From Welwitschia mirabilis (Eukaryota > Gnetophyta > Gnetopsida > Welwitschiales): 36,438 bases of DNA. The stretch is from the NCBI GenBank assembly GCA_051453625.1, contig JBOZIK010000001.1:48614853-48651290 (forward strand), written 5' to 3'. A program made the position numbers and the translations under genes. Below, piece by piece: positions 11,150 through 19,305 of this stretch (positions are counted from its first letter, which is position 1; each line of letters begins with the position of its first letter). The notes under the pieces are model-generated. The model did no database searches and was not told the DNA's origin. It saw only the letters and a list, made by a program, of their open reading frames with translations.

Positions 11150-11977
11150 CACCCCCTAACTAGTCTTTTACTACTACCTTATCAAAAAGTCAATAATAAA
11201 ATGGTTAAACATGGAAAAATTGTTTGCATCAAAAGCACGTCAAGTGTTCAAATGATAATACTTAAAACTTTTGTGACCAATTTTATGTAATTAAGGCATC
11301 AAAGTAAAAATTTTAGTGAAAATCAAGATGTCATACCCACTAAACAAAACTAAACTTTGTCCTCAAAGTTTATGGTGAAAATGTTAAGTTATTTAAGAAC
11401 ATAGATGTAGATAGGTCACGAAAAGTTCTTTTATTGAAAATAATGTAAATTAAGATAAGAAAAAAGATAATCTATTTATAACTAAACATGTGCTAAGTGG
11501 AAAAACTATTCATAAAAATGGTTAATGCCTTAAGAGTTATTTCTTATGAAAATAATATAAAGCGGAATGTAGTGAAGTGATGTGAGGTAAATGAGGTGAA
11601 AAATGAGAGAATGAAGTAAAACCAAAAACCAATGAATAAATGAGTGAACTATCCTAAGTTATTAGCCCTTTATTATTTTTTTGTATTTTTTAGTGGATCA
11701 CATTATCAACCAAGTTAAGTTTTAATTAAGTAACCTTTAGCGATCGAAGGAATCGATGCAATTCCTAAGTATCAAAGTTAAGAAACTATGGTTCACACTA
11801 GGCCTTTAATTCCCATCTTTTTATTCCTTTATTTTCCATTTCCACCTTTACATATGTCCTTAATATTATGCCTTTAAACCACATTGAGCATCCAATATTA
11901 CAACATTTTCTACTAATAGAGTTAAGCATGTTATATTATGCATAAATCAATGCTACATTGCCACTGAGCGTTTATAG
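11150..11977 (-). mobile_element. Family I spacer next to the left Z LTR
   Basis: Non-coding. The base pairs next to the LTR read CTAGTTAGGGGGTG on the minus strand, a good polypurine tract directly before TGTTAACA. Further in, the minus-strand motif CTTTGAGGACAAAGTTTAGT precedes a GTGGGTATGACATC run (plus 11,325-11,380). The right end (TGCTACATTGCCACTGAGCG) matches the later part of the spacer at 20,010-20,035. It is thus a nearly complete copy of a sequence that occurs again at 12,245-12,327 plus 19,306 onward. Confidence 0.75.
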
Positions 11978-12077
11978 NNNNNNNNNNNNNNNNNNNNNNN
12001 NNNNNNNNNNNNNNNNNNNNNNNNNNNNNNNNNNNNNNNNNNNNNNNNNNNNNNNNNNNNNNNNNNNNNNNNNNNNN
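11978..12077. other. Assembly gap of exactly 100 N
   Basis: The left flank is family I spacer; the right flank is the end of a family I LTR. The missing sequence should therefore include at least most of an LTR, so the true gap is probably larger than 100 bases. Confidence 0.85.
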
Positions 12078-12322
12078 TAAATTGGCTGGAAACACTTGAT
12101 ACAAATGTCAATATTTATATATTAACACACCTCTTAACTAGTTTTTTGCTAGTGCCTTAGCAAAAACTCGATAACAAAATGGTTAAACATGAAAAAATTG
12201 TCTATGTCAAAAGTGCATTATTGCGCTGCCAATTTTTATATATTAACACACCCCTCGCTAGTGCCTTAGCAAAAACTCCATAACAAAATGGTTAAACATG
12301 GAAAAATTGTCTATGTCAAAAG
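12078..12322 (-). mobile_element. Family I LTR end plus two partial copies of the spacer start
   Basis: 12,078-12,125 (AAATTGGCTGG..ACACTTGATACAAATG...TTAACACA) matches the end of the right Z LTR at about 26,400-26,448. Then CTCTTAACTAGTTTTTTGCT starts a spacer copy. At about 12,220 there is TTATTGCGCTGCCAATTT, resembling the first bases of the family II LTR (TGTTGCGCTACTAATTT in the inverted D copy). A second TATATATTAACACACCCCTC spacer start then follows. The sequence AAAATTGTCTATGTCAAAAG occurs in both copies. This is a short, rearranged tandem duplication ending at the D insertion site. Confidence 0.65.
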
Positions 12323-12327
12323 TGTGT
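12323..12327 (+). repeat. Target site duplication of D, left copy (TGTGT)
   Basis: TGTGT precedes the family II LTR start TGTTGCAC. The right copy at 19,301-19,305 is TGCGT, one C/T change apart. An uninterrupted paralogous spacer at about 11,235 reads CAAAAGCACGTCAAGTG, confirming the empty site. Confidence 0.75.
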
Positions 12328-12561
12328 TGTTGCACTGCTAATTTGTGGTTATTTGATGGAGGTTTAATGAGCTATTTTATAGGACATTTGCATAGGTTTA
12401 GGTGCAATTCTGAGGATTTTGAAGAACTAATAGAAGATCTCAGAAATGTGCAATTCTTAGCAAGATTTAAGGCATTTAAGACACATTTTGATACATAGAT
12501 ATTTAGAGAAAGAGTTCTAATAAAAAGGCTAAGCTTCTCATTTAATTTCTATTAAAGAAGA

Positions 12562-12701
12562 TCGTCATCCCCTTTGTTTTTTAAATGACATATAAGACGA
12601 TGACACCATTACATGCTAATGTGGACTACTAAATCATCTACTGAGTCACTTGGTAATAAGCTATCATCCCCATCATCATCTGGATAATAGTCAAGATGAC
12701 A
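12562..12701 (+). repeat. Compound hairpin motifs in D 5' LTR (2 copies)
   Basis: Copy 1 at 12,562-12,605 has outer arms TCGTCATCC / GACGATGAC. Copy 2 at 12,661-12,701 reads CTATCATCCCCATCATCATC followed by TGGATAATAG and AAGATGAC. Both follow the plan: outer arm, inner arm, TG loop, inner arm, outer arm. They lie in U3 upstream of the TATA box. Confidence 0.7.
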
Positions 12702-12814
12702 CTAATATTGTAAGTGACTCTAATAGCTGACCATTGACCATTTTGTCTGTTTCTTATCTGTAAAAGATGCATTTTTAAAGTGCCTTCTGTTTGTCATTTT
12801 CTGCTGTGTTTTCC

Positions 12815-12822
12815 TATAAATA
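12815..12822 (+). promoter_or_regulatory. TATA box of D 5' LTR (TATAAATA)
   Basis: TATAAATA in the context CCTATAAATAAG. It is conserved in the D 3' LTR (18,715-18,722) and the F LTR (34,460-34,467), although surrounding sequence has diverged. It would direct RNA polymerase II transcription starting about 30 bases downstream. Confidence 0.75.
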
Positions 12823-12827
12823 AGTTC

Positions 12828-12889
12828 CCCTTCGATTCTCCTACTTATTTTTGTTGCATTAAAAATTCTCGTGATAGGAAATCGAAGGG
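12828..12889 (+). promoter_or_regulatory. Conserved stem-loop just downstream of TATA (D 5' LTR)
   Basis: Left arm CCCTTCGATTCTCC (12,828-12,841) pairs with right arm GGAAATCGAAGGG (12,877-12,889): 13 base pairs with a single bulged base and a loop of 35 bases. It starts 6 bases after the TATA box, so at least its right arm should be in the transcript. The same structure is present in the other two family II LTRs. Confidence 0.7.
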
Positions 12890-13382
12890 CGGGAGATTCA
12901 TCCTAAGTGTTACAGAAACATGTTCCCTTGGTGAAGAGCTATGTTATTTTGTAATCTAGATGTTGTTACTCTTTAATATAAACTTAGTTTTCATGTTTGC
13001 ATATTAGGTTATTAGATTTTCCTTATGATTTGTGTTGCCCTTGATTTGGTAACAATTTCTTAGGTGATATAGATCACCAAGGGTAGCCTTTATTAAGACT
13101 GAAATAAAGTAGATTAATTTCATTTTGCATTACATGTAGATTAGTTGCATTTTGCATTTGCATTACATCCTTTATTTTCTACATTGTTCTTTCATTTTGA
13201 TTACTTTATTTCTTTGTGAAAAGCAATCCAAGTCTCATCTCATAGCCTTCAATGAGAATACGACATTCCGGTTAACTCCTACTCATACTAGTGTGTTGTA
13301 TTATATGAGAAATCTATTTATTTTATGAATGAAAGAGTCCTTTTGAATAGAAATGCTTGCATAAAAACACACCATAATAAAT

Positions 13383-13400
13383 TGGTGTTGTTACCAGGAA
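13383..13400 (+). other. Primer binding site of D (tRNA-Asp type)
   Basis: TGGTGTTGTTACCAGGAA lies three bases after the LTR end. The complement of the plant tRNA-Asp 3' end is TGGCGCCGTTGCCGGGGA, used by Athila elements. All six mismatches are C-to-T or G-to-A transitions, as expected from deamination of methylated cytosines on either strand. Confidence 0.8.
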
Positions 13401-14080
13401 AGGCTACTGAGGAGCATAAGAGTTATCATTGTTTAGGTGAGTATATCGGATTTTTGTTCAGTTATTTATTCATAGCTATGTTGTATTTTATTTAGGAACC
13501 ATAGCTCTTCTGTCTGCAGTTTGTTAGTTTTAGTTTTCAGTAGTGAAATAGTGGTCATCCTCTCTGTCGTCCCCACAATAGATAGAATGATAGTCTGTAA
13601 TTTTAGTTTTTGTTTTCAAATTTTAATTTTTTGTAATAAAATCAGTCTCTATCGTCTCCTATGTCATCTGGATAACAAGGAGGATGACAGCTTATGTTTT
13701 TTTTTCTTTTAGTTTTCAGCTTTCCACTTTGCTATTTTCTATTTTTTTGCTTTCTCTGTTCATCGTTCCCTCTATTGTCCCTACAAAAAACAAGATGATA
13801 GCATTTTGTTTTTTATTTGTTTTTCTGTTATTTCTGTTTATAAGATACTGTGACATGGTTAGTCCAAAAAATAAAATATCATAGAAAAAGGGTTACTAAT
13901 AGAAGAAAGTATCAACAAAGGACTGGTCTACTTTAAAATATAATCAAGAACGCAATCTTTAGGTGCATACAATATCTTATTCGAGTTTAATTTTTGTTAA
14001 ATCATTAAAGAGAATAGAATTCAACCATCACTGTGTGCCTATCTTCATCTTGAATTAGATTTTCTTTTCCCCATTCTTCT
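13401..14080 (+). other. D leader with candidate splice donor and T-rich tract
   Basis: AAGGCTACTGAGGAGCATAA follows the PBS, then TTTAGGTGAGTATATC with a strong splice-donor match (GT at 13,437). The leader then turns T-rich with repeated TTTTCAG-like words (for example near 13,537 and 13,718) and three hairpin motifs. Its end (GGACTGGTCTACTTTAAAAT at about 13,920) aligns with the F leader at about 35,550. Short T-rich reading frames here (13,521-13,884) are low-complexity and not credible proteins. Confidence 0.6.
13552..13802 (+). repeat. Compound hairpin motifs in D leader (3 copies)
   Basis: Copies lie at 13,552-13,595 (GGTCATCC...GTCGTCCCC...GAATGATAGTC), 13,651-13,690 (ATCGTCTCCTATGTCATCTG with GATAACAAGGAGGATGACAG) and 13,761-13,802 (CATCGTTCCC...CAAGATGATAGC). 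All are spaced 100-110 bases apart within T-rich sequence and stand out by their GTC/GAC content. Confidence 0.7.
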
Positions 14081-15594
14081 CAAAAATAAATAGTGATACA
14101 AGGACCCTTAAGGACATTCTTACTAAAAGAAGGAGAAATCCTAAGGAAAATAGTAAAAAAACTCTTCGAGAACTTCTTATAGAAAAAGGAATAACAACAA
14201 AAAATGACGTTGAGAGTAAGGATTGAGACCATTCCTCCTTTCAACTGTCTTATTATTTCCCCTTTCCTTTTCAAATTTCATACAGGAATAATAATTAAAA
14301 TCTTAGGGATTCAACCTAATATAATTACTTTTATCCATCTCATCCATCTCCCATGCATTACTATGAAGAAGAAACATCTCCCATGAATTACTATGAGGAA
14401 GACATGATTGATGTAATGAAGAAAAGTCTAGAAAATACCAAGAAAAGCATAGAACATACAAACAACAAACTAGAGAAGTTGGTTCAAATCCTTCAACAAA
14501 ATTTATTACAAAAAATAAGGTTCTCTTATAATACAAAAACCTCAAAGCTATCTTGCTTTATCTTATCTTGAGGAAAATAAGGACAACTTAGGAATAAGTT
14601 ATAATGATTTTTACTTTCAAATAGAGAATGAAATTTTGGATCAAAGTTCAACATCTTACCCATTAGGAGATGAGTAAAAGGAAAACAACAACAATTTAAC
14701 TATATCTTTCAACAATGAAGATGAGGATGATATTCATTAAACGATGATATTGAGGTATTAGATTATATCCTTGAAGCCCGTTTATTAGATAAAGAATACA
14801 TTCATGAAAAATTTAAAAATTTCTTAATCTATAATAGACATAATGATTGCATTTCTCCTTCTCATGGAAATAATAAGATGTAATAAGATGATAAGTATGG
14901 TGAAGAAGAAGAGGATGATAACATTGAAATATTAGACCATATCCCTTATTTTCACATACTTTACAAAGATGAAGGAGTTCCACGTAAATAGAGGCTTAAC
15001 TTTTGAGATTAATAGAGATAGCATTGAGACAGAATCAATGGAAAAGATTAACTTAGTGACAATAACTTAAATAAGGATTACAGTTTAGAGTTGACAAAAT
15101 TATTTGGAGAGGAAGAGGAGTCAGACCAAGAAGCATTACAACATCCTTCATTACATAATCAACACAATGACTACTTTCCTTTCTATAATCTTTCTAATGA
15201 TCTTTTTGAGGAATCTACTAACTTAGAGAAGAAAAATAATCCTCAACAAAATGAAAAAGAAGAGTAAGATATAGTCAATAATAAAGAAGAGGAATATATG
15301 ATTAATGAATAAAGAATTTAAACAAGAAACTCTCCAAATCACATCCCTGTCCTCAAAAGTAATGAGACACATTATCTTGAGGACTTAACTCCAAAAATCT
15401 TCCAATCCTTTTCTTTGCAAATTTCATGTGCCACAAAAAGTAACATCTTTTCCTCTTTCTCAAAGACAACTCTACCTTGTGCTTCCATTAATCATTCTTT
15501 ACAAAAACAAGACTTGAGTTATCTTGAAACTCTAAATTAGGGCAAGCCATACCTTCTTGATTTAAATCCATGTTTAAAATTAAATTTTAAATAG
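14080..15594 (+). pseudogene. D internal reading frame of unknown function, first part, decayed
   Basis: Switching between frames, the plus strand encodes a long hydrophilic, Lys/Glu/Asn/Asp-rich protein trace. Near 14,097 it reads DTRTLKDILTKRRRNPKENS and LRELLIEKGITTKND. An open stretch at 14,353-14,571 (72 aa) includes SLENTKKSIEHTNNKLEKLV, a likely coiled coil. Near 14,750-14,975 two similar acidic segments, DDIEVLDYILEARLL and DNIEILDHIPYFHILY, suggest an internal duplication. Near 15,080 it reads LELTKLFGEEEESDQEALQH. I recognise no capsid, zinc knuckle, protease or polymerase motif. It could be a heavily altered Gag or an element-specific protein. Confidence 0.45.
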
Positions 15595-15774
15595 NNNNNN
15601 NNNNNNNNNNNNNNNNNNNNNNNNNNNNNNNNNNNNNNNNNNNNNNNNNNNNNNNNNNNNNNNNNNNNNNNNNNNNNNNNNNNNNNNNNNNNNNTGAGTT
15701 ATCTTGAAACTCTAAAGTAGGGCAAGACATACCTTCTTGATTTAAATCCATGTTTAAAATTAAATTTTAAATAG
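15515..15774 (+). repeat. 80-base direct duplication on both sides of a 100-N gap
   Basis: 15,515-15,594 and 15,695-15,774 are nearly identical, beginning TGAGTTATCTTGAAACTCTA and ending AATTTTAAATAG, with about two differences. The copies abut the Ns exactly, which is typical of overlapping contig ends that were not merged. Confidence 0.9.
15595..15694. other. Assembly gap of exactly 100 N, probably false
   Basis: Both flanks are the same 80-base sequence, so the real distance may be zero or negative. The D frame SYLETL-GK-YLLDLNPCLKL is repeated on both sides. Confidence 0.85.
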
Positions 15775-16330
15775 CTTCTTAGGTATATAAAACCTATTTT
15801 AATCACTCATCCTAATAAGTTTCTCACAAATTCTTGGATCTCAAATAATACCTCCCATGTTTAATATCAAGCTGTGAATGCAATTTATGTTTCAAATCCT
15901 TTATATTATGATTTTGATAAGAGATTGTTTTTCCATAAGTTGTATGAATTTTTTATCTTTTATATTATTGTTAATTCTTATGGAAATAAAATTTCATGTG
16001 CTCATGCAAATTGAAAAAAGCCTTGTCTTCTTAAAAATTTATGTCTTAAATCAAATGATAGAAACCATTTTCAAGAACCTTCAAAATCATCTTGGATACT
16101 TTGTTTTGGACCCTTCTCACATGCTTTTTCTAATGATACTTGGGATTCACAAAGTTTTCATAAGAGATTAATTGACACTTATCAGTCCTTTATCTTTTAT
16201 TTGAATTATGAAATTTGTGCTATCAAAGTATTATCTTTGTATTCTCTCTTCTTACAATTGATCTTACTTAAAAATGATTGCATACCTTTTATATTTTATC
16301 AATTAGTAAACATCTAGTTTGGACCTTATT
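15695..16330 (+). pseudogene. D internal reading frame of unknown function, second part
   Basis: After the gap a single plus-strand frame is nearly open from about 15,861 to 16,315, with one stop. It reads QAVNAIYVSNPLYYDFDKRL, then KLYEFFIFYIIVNSYGNKIS, then GPFSHAFSNDTWDSQSFHKR, then LNYEICAIKVLSLYSLFLQL. It is aromatic- and hydrophobic-rich. One short run (SYGNKISCAHA) contains Cys and His but no known motif is recognisable. This is the best-preserved coding trace of D and the part most worth a profile search. An overlapping frame at 15,878-16,171 is probably a shadow. Confidence 0.45.
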
Positions 16331-16518
16331 TCTCTAAAAGAATGCAACATCTTAAGACCATTGAAATAGATCCTTCATTTTTATTTTTCTTTTCAATAAA
16401 AGTGTCGATTAGATTCTTAGGATTTGAATAAAGTTTATTGGTTTTAATGCTTTCTCTTTACTTCTTATGATTTTTACTTTGATTTTGTTTTTAACTTTAT
16501 ATTTTGATTTTCTGTGTG

Positions 16519-16669
16519 TGTCATTTCTTCTGTCATCCCTATGACAGTCAAGAAGATACTCTTTATTTTTCATTTTATGATGTCCATTTTTTGTTAGACT
16601 TTCACTTTCTGTTTTTATTTTTTGTCTTTGTCGTCTTGCATGTCGTCTGGACGATGAGAAGAATAACCA
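16519..16669 (+). repeat. Compound hairpin motifs in D 3' internal region (2 copies)
   Basis: Copy 16,519-16,560 contains the perfect 7-bp stem CTGTCAT-CCCT-ATGACAG (16,530-16,547) flanked by TTCTTC / GAAGA arms. Copy 16,631-16,669 contains GTCGTCTGGACGAT, almost the ideal inner palindrome. Confidence 0.75.
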
Positions 16670-17256
16670 TTAGTTCTTTTTAAATTTTGGTTTTCTATTA
16701 TTTTGAAAAAATACATTCTAATAGCTTTATTGAGGTTTTTGACTTGATCACTTAAGAATTTCAGAAAGTTAATGAGCAAATACTAAAAATATTTGAGCAA
16801 CAATTTGAATTTTCTCTTATCTTTTTCCTTTGGAGTTCATTATGGCATTACTTGATCATATTTCAAATATAACTTATGTATTTATTTCCATGATTATTAT
16901 TTTGACTTGGGTATTTTATAGTGGTAAGATTAGATTCACCCAATCTTAATACATTCACACATCTATGAACTTCAATATGAAGGAAGATGCTTTTTTTTTT
17001 TTAATGTTTTTCTCAATGATGAAAAGGTCTCAGATTGTTTAAGAGTGAAATAAGATCATGATGTTTTATATTTGAGATATTTTTAAAAACATGGTTACCA
17101 TAATGTCATACTATAAGTACACCAATGCAAATATTTTTGAGAGAAGCCTTTGGTAATGTAATATGATAGCCATGAAATTCTACTGGAAGGTTAGTTGGCC
17201 ATGCTTCACAAGTTCTTACTTCTTTAATGGTGGCTGCACTCCTCTTATCAAGGATG

Positions 17257-17283
17257 ATAATAATAATAATAACAACAACAACT
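17257..17283 (+). repeat. AAT/AAC trinucleotide microsatellite
   Basis: ATAATAATAATAATAACAACAACAACT-type simple sequence. On the minus strand it produces the Val/Ile run of a spurious 73-residue frame. Confidence 0.85.
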
Positions 17284-17915
17284 AGGAGGCTAAGGGATAA
17301 TGGTATTCCTGGTATTACCATAAGCATTGCTCGTTTCCTAGACTCTTAGTCTTTCCATATGATCATCTCATTTTTTGAGATTTAGGTGTTTGTTTTGAAA
17401 TATTAGTAGGTGAGTTTATTTTTGAGTAATTCATTGGTCTGATCATTCATTGTTTAAAGCATTTTAATCTAGCATCATCATAACCACTACCTTATCACAT
17501 GGAATTTTTTATACATCAAGTTATGTGTTTTAAAAGCAAGTGATATTATGATTTCTTTCATGAGAGTCTGCTAGGTTGAAATATCAAATAGATATGTTAT
17601 CTTTTCTTTATGTTATCTTATATCCATTCTTTTTGTTTTCTTTTGCGGTTTGGTTAGTTATTTCAAAGTCATTACTGTATTTTCTTATCTTAATGGTTTC
17701 CTTACTTAGTTTTCAATAAAGAGTTGACTTCTTGCCTAAATAAATATTTTTTATGATGTTTATTTTTCATTTTTTTGAGTTCTTAAAATTGCTCATAATC
17801 ATTTTGTAATGAAACATTTTCATTGTCCACTCTTTTTTTTACTTGTCAGGATATTTTATCTATCTATATTTTTCAAATCCGACATTTCTTTACTCAACTT
17901 TACATTTCATTTAGA

Positions 17916-18526
17916 AGTAGTCCATATTAGCATACAATGGTGTTATCATCCTACATGTCGTCTGGATGACAAAGGGGACGATGGTCTTCTTTAATAGAAA
18001 CTAAAGGAGAATCTTAGCCTTTTTATTAGAAAGCTTCCTCTAAAGCTCTATGTATCAAAATATGCCTTAAATCTTACTAAGAATTGTACATTTCTGAGAT
18101 CTTCTATCAATTATCCAAAATCCTTAGAATTGCATCTAAACATGTGTAAATGTCCTACAAAATAGCTTATAAAACCCCATTAAATAACCACAAATTAGTA
18201 GCGCAACATAGCCCTCCACTTAGCCTTTTCCAGTCCCTAACAAAAACCAAGTAAAAAATCACAATTGCAAGCTAATTTGTCTTATAAAAAATCAATCTAG
18301 AAATTTTAAAATAGGCTCATGAAACACATCACATAACAAAGTAATAATAATGCATAATGTGTATGAAAATTTTTTAAAATTTTATCTCATGAAAGCTCAA
18401 AATTTTTATGAAAATTGAGCCATAAGAATGGTTCTTACCCCCCTAAGTAAAAAAAATACGTCCCGTATTGGATAATAAAGCAAAGGACATAGACAGGAAT
18501 AAGAAGGCAGAAGATGGATATTTTGC
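17916..18526 (-). mobile_element. Inverted 611-bp segment spanning the D internal/3' LTR junction
   Basis: The reverse complement of 17,916-18,208 equals the first ~300 bases of the D 5' LTR (12,328 to about 12,631), starting TGTTGCGCTACTAATTTGTG at 18,208. The reverse complement of 18,209-18,526 is the preceding internal end: a GGGACGTATTTTTTTTACTT-AGGGGGGTAAG motif, then AAAAGGCTAAGTGGAGGGCT directly before the LTR start, a plausible polypurine tract. The direct LTR resumes at 18,527 exactly at the base equivalent to where the inverted part ends. Flipping 17,916-18,526 restores a continuous 3' LTR of about 1,067 bp. Confidence 0.8.
17942..17986 (-). repeat. Compound hairpin motif in inverted U3 of D 3' LTR
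   Basis: Reads ATCATCCTACATGTCGTCTG then GATGACAAAGGGGACGAT on the plus strand. Inner stem GTCGTC/GATGAC and outer arms ATCATCC/GGACGAT are both present. It is the inverted counterpart of 12,562-12,605. Confidence 0.75.
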
Positions 18527-18560
18527 TGAGTCATCTATTTAGTCACCTTTTGTAATAAGT

Positions 18561-18600
18561 TGTCGTCCCTATCACCATCTGGATCATAGTCAGGACAACA
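18561..18600 (+). repeat. Compound hairpin motif in D 3' LTR
   Basis: TGTCGTCCCTATCACCATCT then GGATCATAGTCAGGACAACA: outer arms TGTCGTCC / GGACAACA, inner CATC / GATCAT. It is the counterpart of 12,661-12,701. Confidence 0.75.
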
Positions 18601-18714
18601 CTGACATTGTAACTAACTCTAATAGTCAACCATTAATCATTTCATTTGTTTCTTATCTATAAAAGAGCGCATTTTTGGAGCACCTTCTGTTTGTTATTTT
18701 CTGTTGTGTTTTCC

Positions 18715-18722
18715 TATAAATA
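18715..18722 (+). promoter_or_regulatory. TATA box of D 3' LTR (TATAAATA)
   Basis: TATAAATA at the same LTR position as 12,815-12,822, followed by the decayed stem-loop (right arm GGAAATTAAAGGG). Confidence 0.65.
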
Positions 18723-19300
18723 AGTCCCTCTTCGATTCTCCTACTTATTTTCATTACACCAGAAATTCTCGTGACAGGAAATTAAAGGGTGGAAGATCCA
18801 TCTTGAGTATTGTAGAAAGACATTCCTTTGGTGGACGACTATGTATCCTCCATTGAGGCCCAACTATTTTATAACCCATATGTTGTTACTCTTTAATATA
18901 AACTCATTTTTCATGTTTGCATATTAGTTTGTTAGATGTTCCTTATGGTTTATGTTACCCTTGATCTGGTGATAATTTCTTGGATGATATAGATCATCAA
19001 GGGCAGCCTTTGTTAAGACTAAAAGAAAGTAGTTTAGTTTTGTTTTGCATTGCATATAAATTAGTTGCACTTTACATTTGCATTGCATTCTTTATTTTAT
19101 GCATTATTCTTTCATTTTGGTTACTTTATTTCTTTGTGAAAAGTAATCTAAGTCTCATCTCATAATCTTCAATGATATAATAACATTTGGATTAACTCCC
19201 ACTTATACTAGTTTATTATCTTGTTTGAGAAATCTATTTTATTTTATGAACAACAAAATCCTTTTGAATATAAATGCTTGTACAAATACACACTGTAACA

Positions 19301-19305
19301 TGCGT
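19301..19305 (+). repeat. Target site duplication of D, right copy (TGCGT)
   Basis: TGCGT directly after the LTR end GTAACA and before CAAGTGTGTGAACG, which continues the family I spacer. Confidence 0.75.

Larger units (their letters stand above)
12328..13379 (+). repeat. Element D 5' LTR, family II
   Basis: 1,052 bp, starting TGTTGCAC and ending ACACCATAATA (the 3' LTR ends ACACTGTAACA, so the terminal CA has decayed to TA). U3 carries two compound hairpin motifs (12,562-12,605 and 12,661-12,701). TATAAATA lies at 12,815, followed by the stem-loop 12,828-12,889, and U5 ends three bases before the PBS. It aligns with 18,527-19,300 plus the inverted 17,916-18,208, and with the F LTR at 33,915-35,035. 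Confidence 0.9.
16331..17915 (+). other. D 3' internal region, T-rich, mostly unassigned
   Basis: About 1.6 kb. 16,440-16,700 resembles the D leader in style (T-rich with hairpin motifs). Near 16,842 there is a short frame MALLDHISNITYVFISMIII followed by LTWVFYSGK that could be one membrane segment, but it soon stops. A trinucleotide AAT/AAC tract is at 17,257-17,283. No polymerase or envelope domain is recognised. Confidence 0.4.
12328..19300 (+). mobile_element. Element D: family II LTR retrotransposon, probably non-autonomous, nested in Z
   Basis: About 6.97 kb on the plus strand: 5' LTR 12,328-13,379, PBS 13,383-13,400, T-rich leader with hairpin motifs, an unrecognised decayed reading frame (about 14,080-16,320), a T-rich 3' internal part, and a 3' LTR rearranged by a local inversion (17,916-18,526) and completed by 18,527-19,300. 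It is flanked by TGTGT/TGCGT. I saw no protease, RT or integrase anywhere inside, unlike the Athila Gag present in its relative F. D is therefore probably a non-autonomous or internally replaced derivative that used proteins supplied in trans. Confidence 0.85.
18527..19300 (+). repeat. Element D 3' LTR, directly oriented part
   Basis: Aligns with 12,631-13,379 of the 5' LTR. It includes a hairpin motif (18,561-18,600), TATAAATA (18,715-18,722), the stem-loop arms TTCGATTCTCC / GGAAATTAAAGGG (to 18,789), and AAATGCTTG...CACTGTAACA at the end. It is followed by the TGCGT duplication and then uninterrupted family I spacer. Confidence 0.9.

Noticed and set aside
13521-13884. Phe/Leu-rich plus-strand frames of 63 and 66 codons
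   Set aside because: They are produced by the T-rich leader of D; the equivalent region of F has no such frames and the composition is low-complexity.
16842-16940. Short hydrophobic plus-strand segment that could be an envelope-like membrane span of D
   Set aside because: It is one short segment followed by stops, with no other envelope feature; it is mentioned only as part of the D 3' internal region.
17106-17327. 73-residue minus-strand frame with a Val/Ile run that looks like a membrane segment
   Set aside because: The hydrophobic run is an AAT/AAC microsatellite, and the frame is antisense to the element.
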